In this document: piece after piece, positions 1 through 7,224 of the stretch
How positions within the stretch are numbered: the stretch's first letter is position 1
How the letters are laid out: each line of letters starts with the position of its first letter
DNA from: JAUIET01 sp045105115
GTDB taxonomy: Bacteria > Pseudomonadota > Gammaproteobacteria > Pseudomonadales > JAUIET01
NCBI GenBank assembly: GCA_045105115.1
Contig: JBGCDE010000116.1
Location: forward strand, 1 to 25,576
Direction of reading: 5' to 3'
DNA: 25,576 nucleotides
Made by a program: the position numbers and the translations under genes
The notes under the pieces: generated by a model
What the model saw: only the letters and a program-made list of their open reading frames with translations
Databases searched by the model: none
Told to the model about the DNA's origin: nothing

Positions 1-743
1 GCGTGAACTTTGTCAGTGCATCGAGAGATGTAGAAACTGGCCATGCGCTAACGGCCGAGGCGGAAGCAGCAGGACTACCCGGCAAAGTGTTGGCCGTGGC
101 TACCGACGTGACTGATCGCTCGTCAGTTGATGCCATGGTGGCACGCTGCAATGAAGCGTTTGGCCCAGTGGATGTGTTGGTCAACAATGCAGGCGGTGCG
201 GCAGGCCCTGCCGACTTCGAGAAGTTTGATACCGAAGGCCGTCAGTGGGAAATTGCGGTCAACATTGACGGTGTTGTGAACTGTTGCCAGGCGGTAGCGG
301 ATGACATGCTGGGGCGCAGCACAGGGTCCATCATTAATATCTCATCCAACTCGTCGTTACTGGGCGAAGCCGCTGCAAACATTGTGCACTACGGCGGTGT
401 TAAAGGGTTCGTTAACTCCTTCAGCAAATCCTTAGCTTGGGAGTGGGCCAGAAAAGGCGTACGTGTGAACAACATCTGCCCAGGCTGGATAGTGCCGGAA
501 AAAGAAGAGCATGTCGGTTCTGGCAGTTTTTGGCGCAAGTATGGTTTCGACATGATGGGTCGCCCTGATGAAATGGAAACTGCACTGAATGACGGCACCC
601 TGTACAACATGAGCAGCTTGCCTATTCCCAAACTGGGTAGGCCTGAAGATATTGCGCATCTGTCGCTGTTTCTGGCCTCAGACTTGTCTGGCTACATTAC
701 AGGCCAACTGATCAGCGTTAGTGGCGGCGCCTATATGCCTTAG
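1..743 (+). CDS. SDR-family NAD(P)-dependent oxidoreductase, 5' end cut by window
   Basis: Classical short-chain dehydrogenase/reductase. The frame is open to the left edge and the visible 246 codons (from base 3) begin around the end of the second Rossmann strand, so the glycine-rich TGxxxGxG cofactor loop must lie before the window. The GTG at base 3 is therefore unlikely to be the true start. Visible landmarks are the acidic DVTD segment, the NNAG motif (residues 61-64 of the visible part), the serine region NISS (113-116), the catalytic pair YGGVK (Tyr130, Lys134), the structural NxxCPGW (157-162) and a C-terminal SGG(A)YMP. The substrate cannot be read from the sequence. It lies 53 nt before modA on the same strand. 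SDRs often accompany the DUF1214 and sulfotransferase types found downstream, which hints at alcohol/ketone chemistry on a hydrophobic substrate (inference). Confidence 0.9.
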   Translation, partial: VNFVSASRDVETGHALTAEAEAAGLPGKVLAVATDVTDRSSVDAMVARCNEAFGPVDVLVNNAGGAAGPADFEKFDTEGRQWEIAVNIDGVVNCCQAVADDMLGRSTGSIINISSNSSLLGEAAANIVHYGGVKGFVNSFSKSLAWEWARKGVRVNNICPGWIVPEKEEHVGSGSFWRKYGFDMMGRPDEMETALNDGTLYNMSSLPIPKLGRPEDIAHLSLFLASDLSGYITGQLISVSGGAYMP

Positions 744-796
744 CGCGCAGCTGCTTACCTTGAGTTAGCTCGCGACATAGCTCAGACTACGCCGCC

Positions 797-1555
797 ATGA
801 AGTACCTGCTGCCCATCTTATTGAATGCAATCGCGATTACAGCTCACGCTGATGTTGCAACAGTGGCGGTTGCGTCCAATTTTGTACCGGTGTTTGAGAA
901 GATCAGCGCGCGTTTTGAAGCGGAAACTGTGCATGAAGTTCGGCTGGTTGGAGGTGCGTCTGGCAAGCTGTATGCACAGATATTGCGTGGCGCACCCTTC
1001 GACTTGTTTTTATCTGCCGACAGCGACAAACCCCACAAGCTGATACAGGCGGGGCACGCTCAAAAAACCAGTCTGGCAACGTATGCGATTGGTCAGCTTG
1101 CGCTGTGGTCCAACCTGGAAAGGTCCAGCCAATGGAAACACCGCGTAGCAAGTGATGTCATTGCTGCGGGGGAATTTAGGCGGCTCTCTATCGCCAATCC
1201 CGCTATCGCGCCTTATGGCTTGGCCGCACAACAAACACTGCAGTCAATGGATTTGTATGAAGAGCTTAAGCCTACGCTAATCGTCGGCGAAAACGTGTCA
1301 CAAGTGTTCCATTTTCTGCACAGCAAAAATGCCGAGCTTGGATTTGTATCCAAAGCGCAGGTCGTGTCATTAGCGAAAGAACATCAAGGATTTTACTGGC
1401 CGATACCGAACAACCTTCATTCGCCTATTCATCAAGCGATGGTGTTACTTGGGCAGCAACCATCAATAGCGGCTATAACATTGCACAAATTTTTACAGTC
1501 AGTAGAAGTTCGCGACATGATCGTTCACGCTGGCTACAGTGAGTTTGACAGCTGA
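797..1555 (+). CDS. modA: Molybdate ABC transporter, periplasmic substrate-binding protein ModA
   Basis: Periplasmic receptor that binds molybdate (and tungstate) and passes it to the ModB-ModC importer. The 252-residue product has a short signal peptide (hydrophobic residues 4-17, likely cleavage after AHA near residue 18). Family motifs then follow in order: VAVASNF (24-30), GGASGKLYAQI (52-62), GAPFDLFLSAD (65-75) and the segment IANPAIAPYG (132-141), which together line the oxyanion pocket. The length is usual for the family. No clear Shine-Dalgarno precedes the ATG. The stop codon shares one base with the modB start (TGATG), showing translational coupling. I see no ModE-type palindrome in the 53 nt upstream, so regulation is not evident. 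Confidence 0.95.
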   Translation: MKYLLPILLNAIAITAHADVATVAVASNFVPVFEKISARFEAETVHEVRLVGGASGKLYAQILRGAPFDLFLSADSDKPHKLIQAGHAQKTSLATYAIGQLALWSNLERSSQWKHRVASDVIAAGEFRRLSIANPAIAPYGLAAQQTLQSMDLYEELKPTLIVGENVSQVFHFLHSKNAELGFVSKAQVVSLAKEHQGFYWPIPNNLHSPIHQAMVLLGQQPSIAAITLHKFLQSVEVRDMIVHAGYSEFDS

Positions 1556-2250
1556 TGCTCGCCGAAGGTGATCTACAGGCCTTGCTGCTTACGTTCAAAC
1601 TGGCAGCAATCAGCACCACACTACTGATGTTCATTGGTACACCAATCGCTTGGTGGCTTACATACAGCGGGTCGAAGTTTCGATCTCTGGTGAGTGCAGT
1701 CGTTGCTTTGCCACTAGTGTTGCCCCCCACGGTGCTTGGTTTCTACCTGTTACTCGCCATGAGTCCTGATGGCCCGGTTGGCGCATTAACAAGTATCTTG
1801 GGCATTGGATCATTGGCGTTTACGTTTTGGGGCCTGGTGCTAGGTTCTGTTGTTTATTCCTTACCTTTTGTGGTTCAGCCCATTCACAATGCCTTAAGCG
1901 CCATGGGTAACTGGCCCATGGAAACGGCGTCCACTCTGGGTGCAAATGCCTGGCAGCGTTTTTATAAAGTGGTACTGCCTATGTGCAAACCCGGTTTTAT
2001 TACCGCTGCCGCGCTGGGTTTTGCACACACTGTCGGCGAATTCGGTGTGGTGTTGATGATTGGCGGCAATATACCCGGTGAAACCAAAGTAGCATCTGTA
2101 CAAATATACGAGCACGTTGAAACCCTGCAATATGCCCAGGCACATTCCCTGTCACTCTTAATGCTGTTGTTTGCGCTGCTAACGCTCACCTTGGTGTATA
2201 GCCTCAACGGCTCATCGGCGAAACTTGTGCGCATTAACGCATCATCTTGA
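1555..2250 (+). CDS. modB: Molybdate ABC transporter permease ModB
   Basis: Inner-membrane permease of the molybdate importer. The 231 residues contain about five to six hydrophobic segments (roughly 10-36, 44-68, 82-108, 146-166 and 195-220). The cytoplasmic EAA loop that docks on the ATPase is present at 122-147 (ETASTLGANAW, then LPMCKPGF), and an ALPLVLPPTVLGFYLL segment (51-66) is typical of ModB/CysT-type permeases. The ATG overlaps the modA stop by one base. The modC start follows four bases after the TGA. The three genes form a standard modABC transporter, and the order argues strongly for molybdate rather than sulfate. Confidence 0.95.
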   Translation: MLAEGDLQALLLTFKLAAISTTLLMFIGTPIAWWLTYSGSKFRSLVSAVVALPLVLPPTVLGFYLLLAMSPDGPVGALTSILGIGSLAFTFWGLVLGSVVYSLPFVVQPIHNALSAMGNWPMETASTLGANAWQRFYKVVLPMCKPGFITAAALGFAHTVGEFGVVLMIGGNIPGETKVASVQIYEHVETLQYAQAHSLSLLMLLFALLTLTLVYSLNGSSAKLVRINASS

Positions 2251-2254
2251 ACTT

Positions 2255-3328
2255 ATGATACGCGCGAAATTTCACATCGAGTTTCCATCGGCTACGCTCG
2301 CAGACCTGGCATTAAGTATTGACACTGAGCTGCCAGCCAAAGGTGTGACCGCCTTATTCGGGCGCTCAGGTGCGGGTAAAACAACACTTCTGCGTTGCAT
2401 AGCGGGGCTACAACATGATCCCAACGGCGAGCTACGCTTTGGTGATCAGGTTTGGCAAGATAAACACAACTCACTACCCTGTCATCAGAGAAATATAGGC
2501 TACGTTTTTCAGGAACCGAGATTATTCCCCCATCTGGATGTTCACTCGAATCTGCGATTTAGCCAGCGTGCGGCAGGCAATGCTAAAGAAAATGAGGTAC
2601 TGGAGCTGCTTGATATTCACCCATTGCTAGGCCGACCTGTCCAAGGTCTTTCCGGTGGCGAACAACAGCGTGTTGCAATCGGTCGAGCGCTTTTGTCCAA
2701 GCCACAATTACTTTTGATGGACGAACCGCTTTCTTCCCTGGACGCCTCCCGAAAAAATGAGTTGCTGCCCTATCTGGAACGCATCAAAGACGAGGCGGGA
2801 ATTCCAATTTTGTATGTGAGCCACTCGCAGCAGGAGGTTGCCAGGCTAGCGGATCATCTAGTGGTGCTTGAACGCGGCAGACTAATTGCCGCTGGAGATC
2901 CGGTAAGGATCATCAATGAATATCAGCGCAGTGCAGAATACGCCGATACTCCGAGTACGCTGTTAGCCGCCCCAATATCTGCAACAGATTCCAAGTCCCA
3001 ATTAGCGTCGCTTGCTATCGGTGATCAGGTTTTACATTTGCGTAGCGAACATCTAGTGCAAGGTGATATCGCAAGAGTGCAGATCTACGCAAAAGACGTG
3101 AGCATTGCGCTTTCCGAAGCCACCGACAGCAGTATTTTGAACATTTTGCCGGCCCGGGTCGATGCTATAGTGCCGAATGTGGTTACGGGCACCGTTGCCG
3201 TGCGCCTGGCGCTCGCAGATAACCACGAGTTGATATCCTTGATCACGCTCAAGTCTCTGCAACGTTTGCAACTGACCACAGGCATGCAAGTTTGGGCGCA
3301 GATAAAATCTGTCGCGTTAATTCAATAG
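2255..3328 (+). CDS. modC: Molybdate ABC transporter ATP-binding protein ModC
   Basis: ATPase that powers molybdate import. I chose the ATG at 2255, four bases after the modB stop. An upstream TTG at 2225 would overlap modB and add ten unlikely residues. Of 357 residues, the first ~230 form the ABC domain: Walker A GRSGAGKT (36-43), Q-loop VFQEPRLFP (84-92), signature LSGGEQQ (132-138), Walker B LLLMDEP (152-158) and the switch histidine of YVSHSQ (His190). The last ~85 residues are a Mop/TOBE-type regulatory domain (YAKDVSIALS, then SSILNILPARV, 278-302), as expected for ModC, which uses it to sense molybdate. The downstream DUF1214-like gene starts 8 nt later, so transcription very likely continues. 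Confidence 0.95.
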   Translation: MIRAKFHIEFPSATLADLALSIDTELPAKGVTALFGRSGAGKTTLLRCIAGLQHDPNGELRFGDQVWQDKHNSLPCHQRNIGYVFQEPRLFPHLDVHSNLRFSQRAAGNAKENEVLELLDIHPLLGRPVQGLSGGEQQRVAIGRALLSKPQLLLMDEPLSSLDASRKNELLPYLERIKDEAGIPILYVSHSQQEVARLADHLVVLERGRLIAAGDPVRIINEYQRSAEYADTPSTLLAAPISATDSKSQLASLAIGDQVLHLRSEHLVQGDIARVQIYAKDVSIALSEATDSSILNILPARVDAIVPNVVTGTVAVRLALADNHELISLITLKSLQRLQLTTGMQVWAQIKSVALIQ

Positions 3329-3336
3329 GTTCTGTT

Positions 3337-4431
3337 ATGACGACCACTGATGATTTAGCCCTGCAATGGGATGATTTTTGTGATCAGCTGAAATCAGCAG
3401 GCCGACTGATTTCTGCTGATAACACGCCAGCAGCTGTATTTGATAGAGCGGAAGGTTATCGCTATCTCACACGTTTGTTGCGGGCCGGTCTGGAAAGTCA
3501 GATTGAGTCGTCAAATTCCAGCTTTCCGCGTTTCTTTCAATTGGCGAATGAAACCATAAAAATTGGCAACGACAACCCGGACAACATCTATCACAACGCC
3601 AATATCGATGGCTCAATGGATTACAGGGTATGGGGCACTCGCGGCAGCGTTCATTACCTGAGTTTTGGTACCAAGGCTGGCAGCTATGAAACCACGGGCA
3701 CCATGGAGCACAGTGGCCATCTGGATATTGAAGATATTGACGTTAATGACGACGGAACCTTTGAAATCATCATCAGCAGCTCAGAAAAAGCTGGCAATTG
3801 GCTGCCTATGCAGGAACAGACAAAAAGTCTGATAGTCCGGCAAACGTTCAATGACCGCGCAGCGGAGGTACCAGCTCAATACCATATCGAATGCCTAAAC
3901 CCACGGCAAACTGACACTCTCTGCCCGGACGAGTTCGCAAAGCGTCTAGCGGCAAGTGCCGGGTTTGTCTCGTCAACCGCCGGTTTGTTCATCAGCTGGA
4001 TGAATCAGTATGCAGCTCACATTAATCAATTGCCCTATGATGATCAGACCAAATGCCAACGCGCAGGCGGAGACTCGAACATCCAGTATCTACAGAGCTA
4101 TTGGCGATTGGCGGATGATGAGGCCCTGGTGATCCATGCCAAAGACATTCCGGAGTGCACCACCTGGAATTTTCAGTTGTCGAATTATTGGATGGAATCA
4201 CTGGATTACCGCCACCACACCGTTTCCTTCAACCAGCACACCGCACAAACTGAAGCCGATGGCAGCGTGATGTTGGTGGTGTCTGCGCGGCAACCTGCAT
4301 CGCGTTATTCAAATTGGATTGAGACTTGTGGTCACAACGAAGGCGGTATGCTCTGGCGTTGGGTTGGCGCAGATACCAGCCGAGAATACCCGGTGGATTG
4401 TCAGGTTCGCCCTGCTTCAGACTTAATGTAA
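3337..4431 (+). CDS. DUF1214-like domain protein, function unknown
   Basis: The 364-residue product has no signal peptide or membrane segment and is probably cytoplasmic. I chose the ATG at 3337, eight bases after the modC stop. An upstream start at 3292 would run through the modC end. The C-terminal part resembles DUF1214: TTWNFQLSNYW (275-285), then a strand followed by SNWIETCGHNEGGMLWRWVG (325-344), rich in conserved W and G. The N-terminal half has a short helical region, then a beta-rich stretch with NPDNIYHNANID (80-91) and YRVWGTRG (96-103), also typical of these proteins. The molecular function of the family is not known to me. From memory, such proteins are often found beside sulfotransferases and SDRs in lipid- or steroid-degrading bacteria, as here. 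The family assignment rests on motif recognition only. Confidence 0.8.
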   Translation: MTTTDDLALQWDDFCDQLKSAGRLISADNTPAAVFDRAEGYRYLTRLLRAGLESQIESSNSSFPRFFQLANETIKIGNDNPDNIYHNANIDGSMDYRVWGTRGSVHYLSFGTKAGSYETTGTMEHSGHLDIEDIDVNDDGTFEIIISSSEKAGNWLPMQEQTKSLIVRQTFNDRAAEVPAQYHIECLNPRQTDTLCPDEFAKRLAASAGFVSSTAGLFISWMNQYAAHINQLPYDDQTKCQRAGGDSNIQYLQSYWRLADDEALVIHAKDIPECTTWNFQLSNYWMESLDYRHHTVSFNQHTAQTEADGSVMLVVSARQPASRYSNWIETCGHNEGGMLWRWVGADTSREYPVDCQVRPASDLM

Positions 4432-4461
4432 TTTCTAGATATACGCTGTAAATTATTGAAT

Positions 4462-5640
4462 ATGAATGATATTCCAGAAGTAGAGTTTAATGCTGGCGAT
4501 ATGCTTACGCTTGCCAGAGAAGAAACCGGACTGAATGATTTCGGTGACGATCACTTCATGCCTGCCTTCGAAGTGCTGGTAGAGGCATTGGATAAAGAAG
4601 CGCAATTGAACCCTATTGGTCGAATAACCCAGTATCAACGCATACTGAACAGTCTAAAAAACCGTGCAAGAATGGAGGAATGGTTTCGCCGTCATCCTGA
4701 AATTGAGCAGGAAGTGGTGGCACCACCGGTTGTAATCGTTGGCCTGGCGCGCACCGGCACAACGATGCTGCATCGCATTCTCGCAAATGACACCCGCTTT
4801 TACGCACCACTCTGGTATGAGGTACGAAACCCCTCCCCTTACATGGATTGGTCAGCTGATGGCACAGACCAGCGGCTGGTTGAAGCCACTGCAGAAGTGG
4901 AGGCCTTGCTGGCCGCCAACCCTGAATTCGCCGCTATTCACCCGATGGACCCATTGGGAGCTGATGAAGAGATTATGCTGCTGGAGCATAGCTTTTACAG
5001 CTATGTTCCAAATGCGTTTGCCCATATCCCCTCCTATACGCAGTACGTGGGCAACAGTGACAATGCACCGGCTTACCAATATCTAAAGAGACAGCTGCAG
5101 TTTCTTCAGTGGCAAAAAAAGCAGCGTGGGGAAACCGCCGAGCGTTGGTTACTGAAAACACCTCATCATTTGCACTTTATGGAGCTATTGCTGTCTGTTT
5201 TTCCAGACGCGCAAATTTTGGCAACCCACCGCGACCCGGTGCTGTCAGTGCCTTCGATAACAAGCATGAATTATAACCTGTGGATCACTTGCTCCGACCA
5301 CGCTGACAAGCTGGCCGTGGCAAAGGAATGGTCTGTGCTGTTTGCCAACGGAATGCAGCACACCATGGATGTGCGTGAGCGGCGCTCAGACCAATTTTTT
5401 GATGCCTGGTTTGAAGATACTGTTGCGCGCCCGTTTGAGGTAATTGAGCAAATGTATCAATTTCTGCACATGCCAATGACCGAACAAGCAAGACATGCCA
5501 TGGAGCAGCATCGGGAAGCTAATAAACGCGAAGACAGACCGATGCACGAATACACGCTGGAAGAATATGGCTATACCAAAGATGGAATCCGAGGGCTCTA
5601 TAAGCAATATTGTGAGAAATTTATTGATGCGAAAGCTTAG
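4462..5640 (+). CDS. Sulfotransferase family protein (PAPS-dependent type)
   Basis: Predicted cytosolic sulfotransferase that would move a sulfuryl group from PAPS to an acceptor. The 392-residue reading uses ATG 4462, 30 nt after the previous stop. A TTG two codons earlier is less likely. The 5'-phosphosulfate loop is clear: VIVGLARTGTTMLHR (91-105). The 3'-phosphate-binding segment is ILATHRDPVLSVPS (252-265), with Arg257 and Ser262 in the expected places. Between them lies LLKTPHHLHFM (230-240), typical of this bacterial branch. The N-terminal helical extension (1-88) is common in the DUF1214-linked relatives. The substrate is unknown; a hydroxylated lipid or steroid is only a guess from context. 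Its last 14 bases overlap the start of pldA. Confidence 0.88.
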   Translation: MNDIPEVEFNAGDMLTLAREETGLNDFGDDHFMPAFEVLVEALDKEAQLNPIGRITQYQRILNSLKNRARMEEWFRRHPEIEQEVVAPPVVIVGLARTGTTMLHRILANDTRFYAPLWYEVRNPSPYMDWSADGTDQRLVEATAEVEALLAANPEFAAIHPMDPLGADEEIMLLEHSFYSYVPNAFAHIPSYTQYVGNSDNAPAYQYLKRQLQFLQWQKKQRGETAERWLLKTPHHLHFMELLLSVFPDAQILATHRDPVLSVPSITSMNYNLWITCSDHADKLAVAKEWSVLFANGMQHTMDVRERRSDQFFDAWFEDTVARPFEVIEQMYQFLHMPMTEQARHAMEQHREANKREDRPMHEYTLEEYGYTKDGIRGLYKQYCEKFIDAKA

Positions 5641-6649
5641 TGTATTTGCCCTTCTTCTGTCGCTGTTTCACAGCACGCTTCTGTTCGCGCAGACCATTTC
5701 CGATGAGATTGTTGAAGAAGATATTAGCGATGCCTGTTTGCTAGATGCTCTAAAGCAAGCCGAGCCAAGTGTGACCGTAGGTGAGCTGCAGGAGCAATGC
5801 CGAAAACGAGCGAACGACCCTAGCTTGTCTCTAGTGTTGGATCGTATGGTCAGAGAGCGTGCAACGGCCGGCATACGCTCAATTCTTACTCCCCACAATC
5901 GCAACTACCTGATGCCGGTTTCCTATCTGGGAGATCCTAACGAAGAACCCTATCGCGAGGCCATCCCGGAATTTAATGCAGGTAGAGAACTGAATACAAC
6001 TGAAATCAAATTTCAGTTGAGCTTGAAGTTTAATATTATTAATGACCTGTTATTAGAGGATGACAGTATTCATTTCGGATTTACGGCGCTTTCTTTCTGG
6101 CAAGCTTACAACAGTGACGTTTCGGCACCTTTTCGTGAAACTAACTATGAACCCGAGATATTTTGGACTGCTCCAATTGACTGGAGACCCTTAGGGTTGA
6201 ATGCAAATGTCATGAGCATTGGCTTTAGCCATCAATCAAATGGTCAGACCGGCACGCTGTCCAGAAGCTGGAATCGCCTTTACGCTAACTTTACCTGGGA
6301 GAAAAACCGCTGGGTGTTTAGCCTGAAACCCTGGTGGCGAATTCCTGAAGATGAAAAGGAAAATCGCTTGCAGGCAGAGGGTGACGATAACCCGGATATC
6401 GAAAAATTCATGGGGCACTTCGAATTCAGCACGCTTTACCGAAAGCGCGACCATGAATTTAGCTTGATGTTGCGCAATAATTTGCGTTCTGAAAATCGTG
6501 GTGCAGTACAGCTGGATTACACGTTTCCGTTGTGGCGCGGTATTCGAGGTTTTGCGCAATACTTCAATGGCTACGGCGAAAGTCTGATTGATTACAACGC
6601 GAATGTTGAGCGTTTTGGCGTTGGGATCTTATTATCTGACCTGCTATGA
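5627..6649 (+). CDS. pldA: Outer-membrane phospholipase A (OMPLA, PldA)
   Basis: Outer-membrane beta-barrel phospholipase A1/A2 that removes misplaced phospholipids. ATG 5627 starts a clear signal peptide (RKLSVFALLLSLFHSTLLFA, residues 2-21) and overlaps the sulfotransferase gene by 14 nt. Upstream in-frame codons would precede the signal with unrelated sequence. The catalytic triad is complete: GFSHQSNGQ gives His202 and Ser204, and SWNRLYANF gives Asn216, with the same 2- and 12-residue spacings as the E. coli enzyme (His142, Ser144, Asn156 mature). Alternating strands run to the C-terminus, which ends in a hydrophobic LLSDLL. The product (340 residues) is longer than the ~289-residue E. 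coli precursor. The extra part is an acidic periplasmic N-terminal segment (about 22-100) with two cysteines (37 and 58) that could form a disulfide. Confidence 0.93.
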   Translation: MRKLSVFALLLSLFHSTLLFAQTISDEIVEEDISDACLLDALKQAEPSVTVGELQEQCRKRANDPSLSLVLDRMVRERATAGIRSILTPHNRNYLMPVSYLGDPNEEPYREAIPEFNAGRELNTTEIKFQLSLKFNIINDLLLEDDSIHFGFTALSFWQAYNSDVSAPFRETNYEPEIFWTAPIDWRPLGLNANVMSIGFSHQSNGQTGTLSRSWNRLYANFTWEKNRWVFSLKPWWRIPEDEKENRLQAEGDDNPDIEKFMGHFEFSTLYRKRDHEFSLMLRNNLRSENRGAVQLDYTFPLWRGIRGFAQYFNGYGESLIDYNANVERFGVGILLSDLL

Positions 6650-7224
6650 AATGCGAGCTGGTATTGCTTGCCGCAGGGCAAGCCAGTCGTTTTGGTAGCG
6701 ACAAACGCTTTGTGAAACTCTCGAACGGCCTAGCTATGTGGAGAGCCTCCCTGCAAATATACCTTGATGCGGGCATGGGCGGACATCTTATTGTAGGCGA
6801 GAATGAGTCAGTACAATTTTCAAATATTCCTATAGGAATAGAACTGCACGAGTGTGTTGATGCTCGCAAGGGTTTGTCCCACTCTTTGGCGTATGGCTTG
6901 AAGCAAGTGAAAGCTGATTTTGCATTGCTCGCATTGGCTGATATGCCTTTCCTTAAAACGAGCACGGTTCTCGATCTGTTAAAAGAAGTGAAACAAACAA
7001 GTGGCGTAAGCGCTATTGCGCCTTCTTACAAGGAGCAAACTGGTCACCCAAAACTATTGAGCCGCGATCTTTTTAAAGACCTTTGTGCACTCCAAGGCGA
7101 TCAGGGTGGCTTTGCAGTATTAAAACAATTACGTGGCAATCAGCGGCTAAGCATTGAGGTCAACGACCCAGGCATTCACAGAGACGTAGACGTTCCCTCT
7201 GATCTAGAGTTACCGACCGACTGA
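6646..7224 (+). CDS. MobA/MocA-like nucleotidyltransferase, possible molybdenum-cofactor cytidylyltransferase
   Basis: Small NTP-transferase of the MobA-like GT-A fold (192 residues). Motifs in order: LLAAGQASRFGSDK (7-20, nucleotide-binding loop with Arg and Lys), KGLSHSLAYGL (75-85), the metal-binding LALADMPF (95-102), GHPKL (133-137), GDQGG (151-155) and a final DVDVPSD (180-186). The SHSL and GHP...GDxGG pattern is closest to MocA, which attaches CMP to molybdopterin for xanthine-oxidase-type enzymes. Sugar-phosphate or other nucleotidyltransferases remain possible. The ATG overlaps the pldA stop (ATGA), so it is translationally coupled. The presence of modABC in the same run supports a molybdenum role. 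The 3' end overlaps the convergent ugd gene by 15 nt. Confidence 0.82.
   Translation: MKCELVLLAAGQASRFGSDKRFVKLSNGLAMWRASLQIYLDAGMGGHLIVGENESVQFSNIPIGIELHECVDARKGLSHSLAYGLKQVKADFALLALADMPFLKTSTVLDLLKEVKQTSGVSAIAPSYKEQTGHPKLLSRDLFKDLCALQGDQGGFAVLKQLRGNQRLSIEVNDPGIHRDVDVPSDLELPTD

Noticed and set aside
744..796. Possible ModE operator before modA
   Set aside because: No TATATA-type half-sites. Only an imperfect TGAG/CTCA dyad, too weak to call.
2225..2254. Upstream TTG start for modC
   Set aside because: It would overlap modB and add residues absent from the family. ATG 2255 fits the usual ModC N-terminus.
6564..6965. 133-residue minus-strand frame across the pldA/nucleotidyltransferase junction
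   Set aside because: Antisense to two confident genes and without recognisable features.
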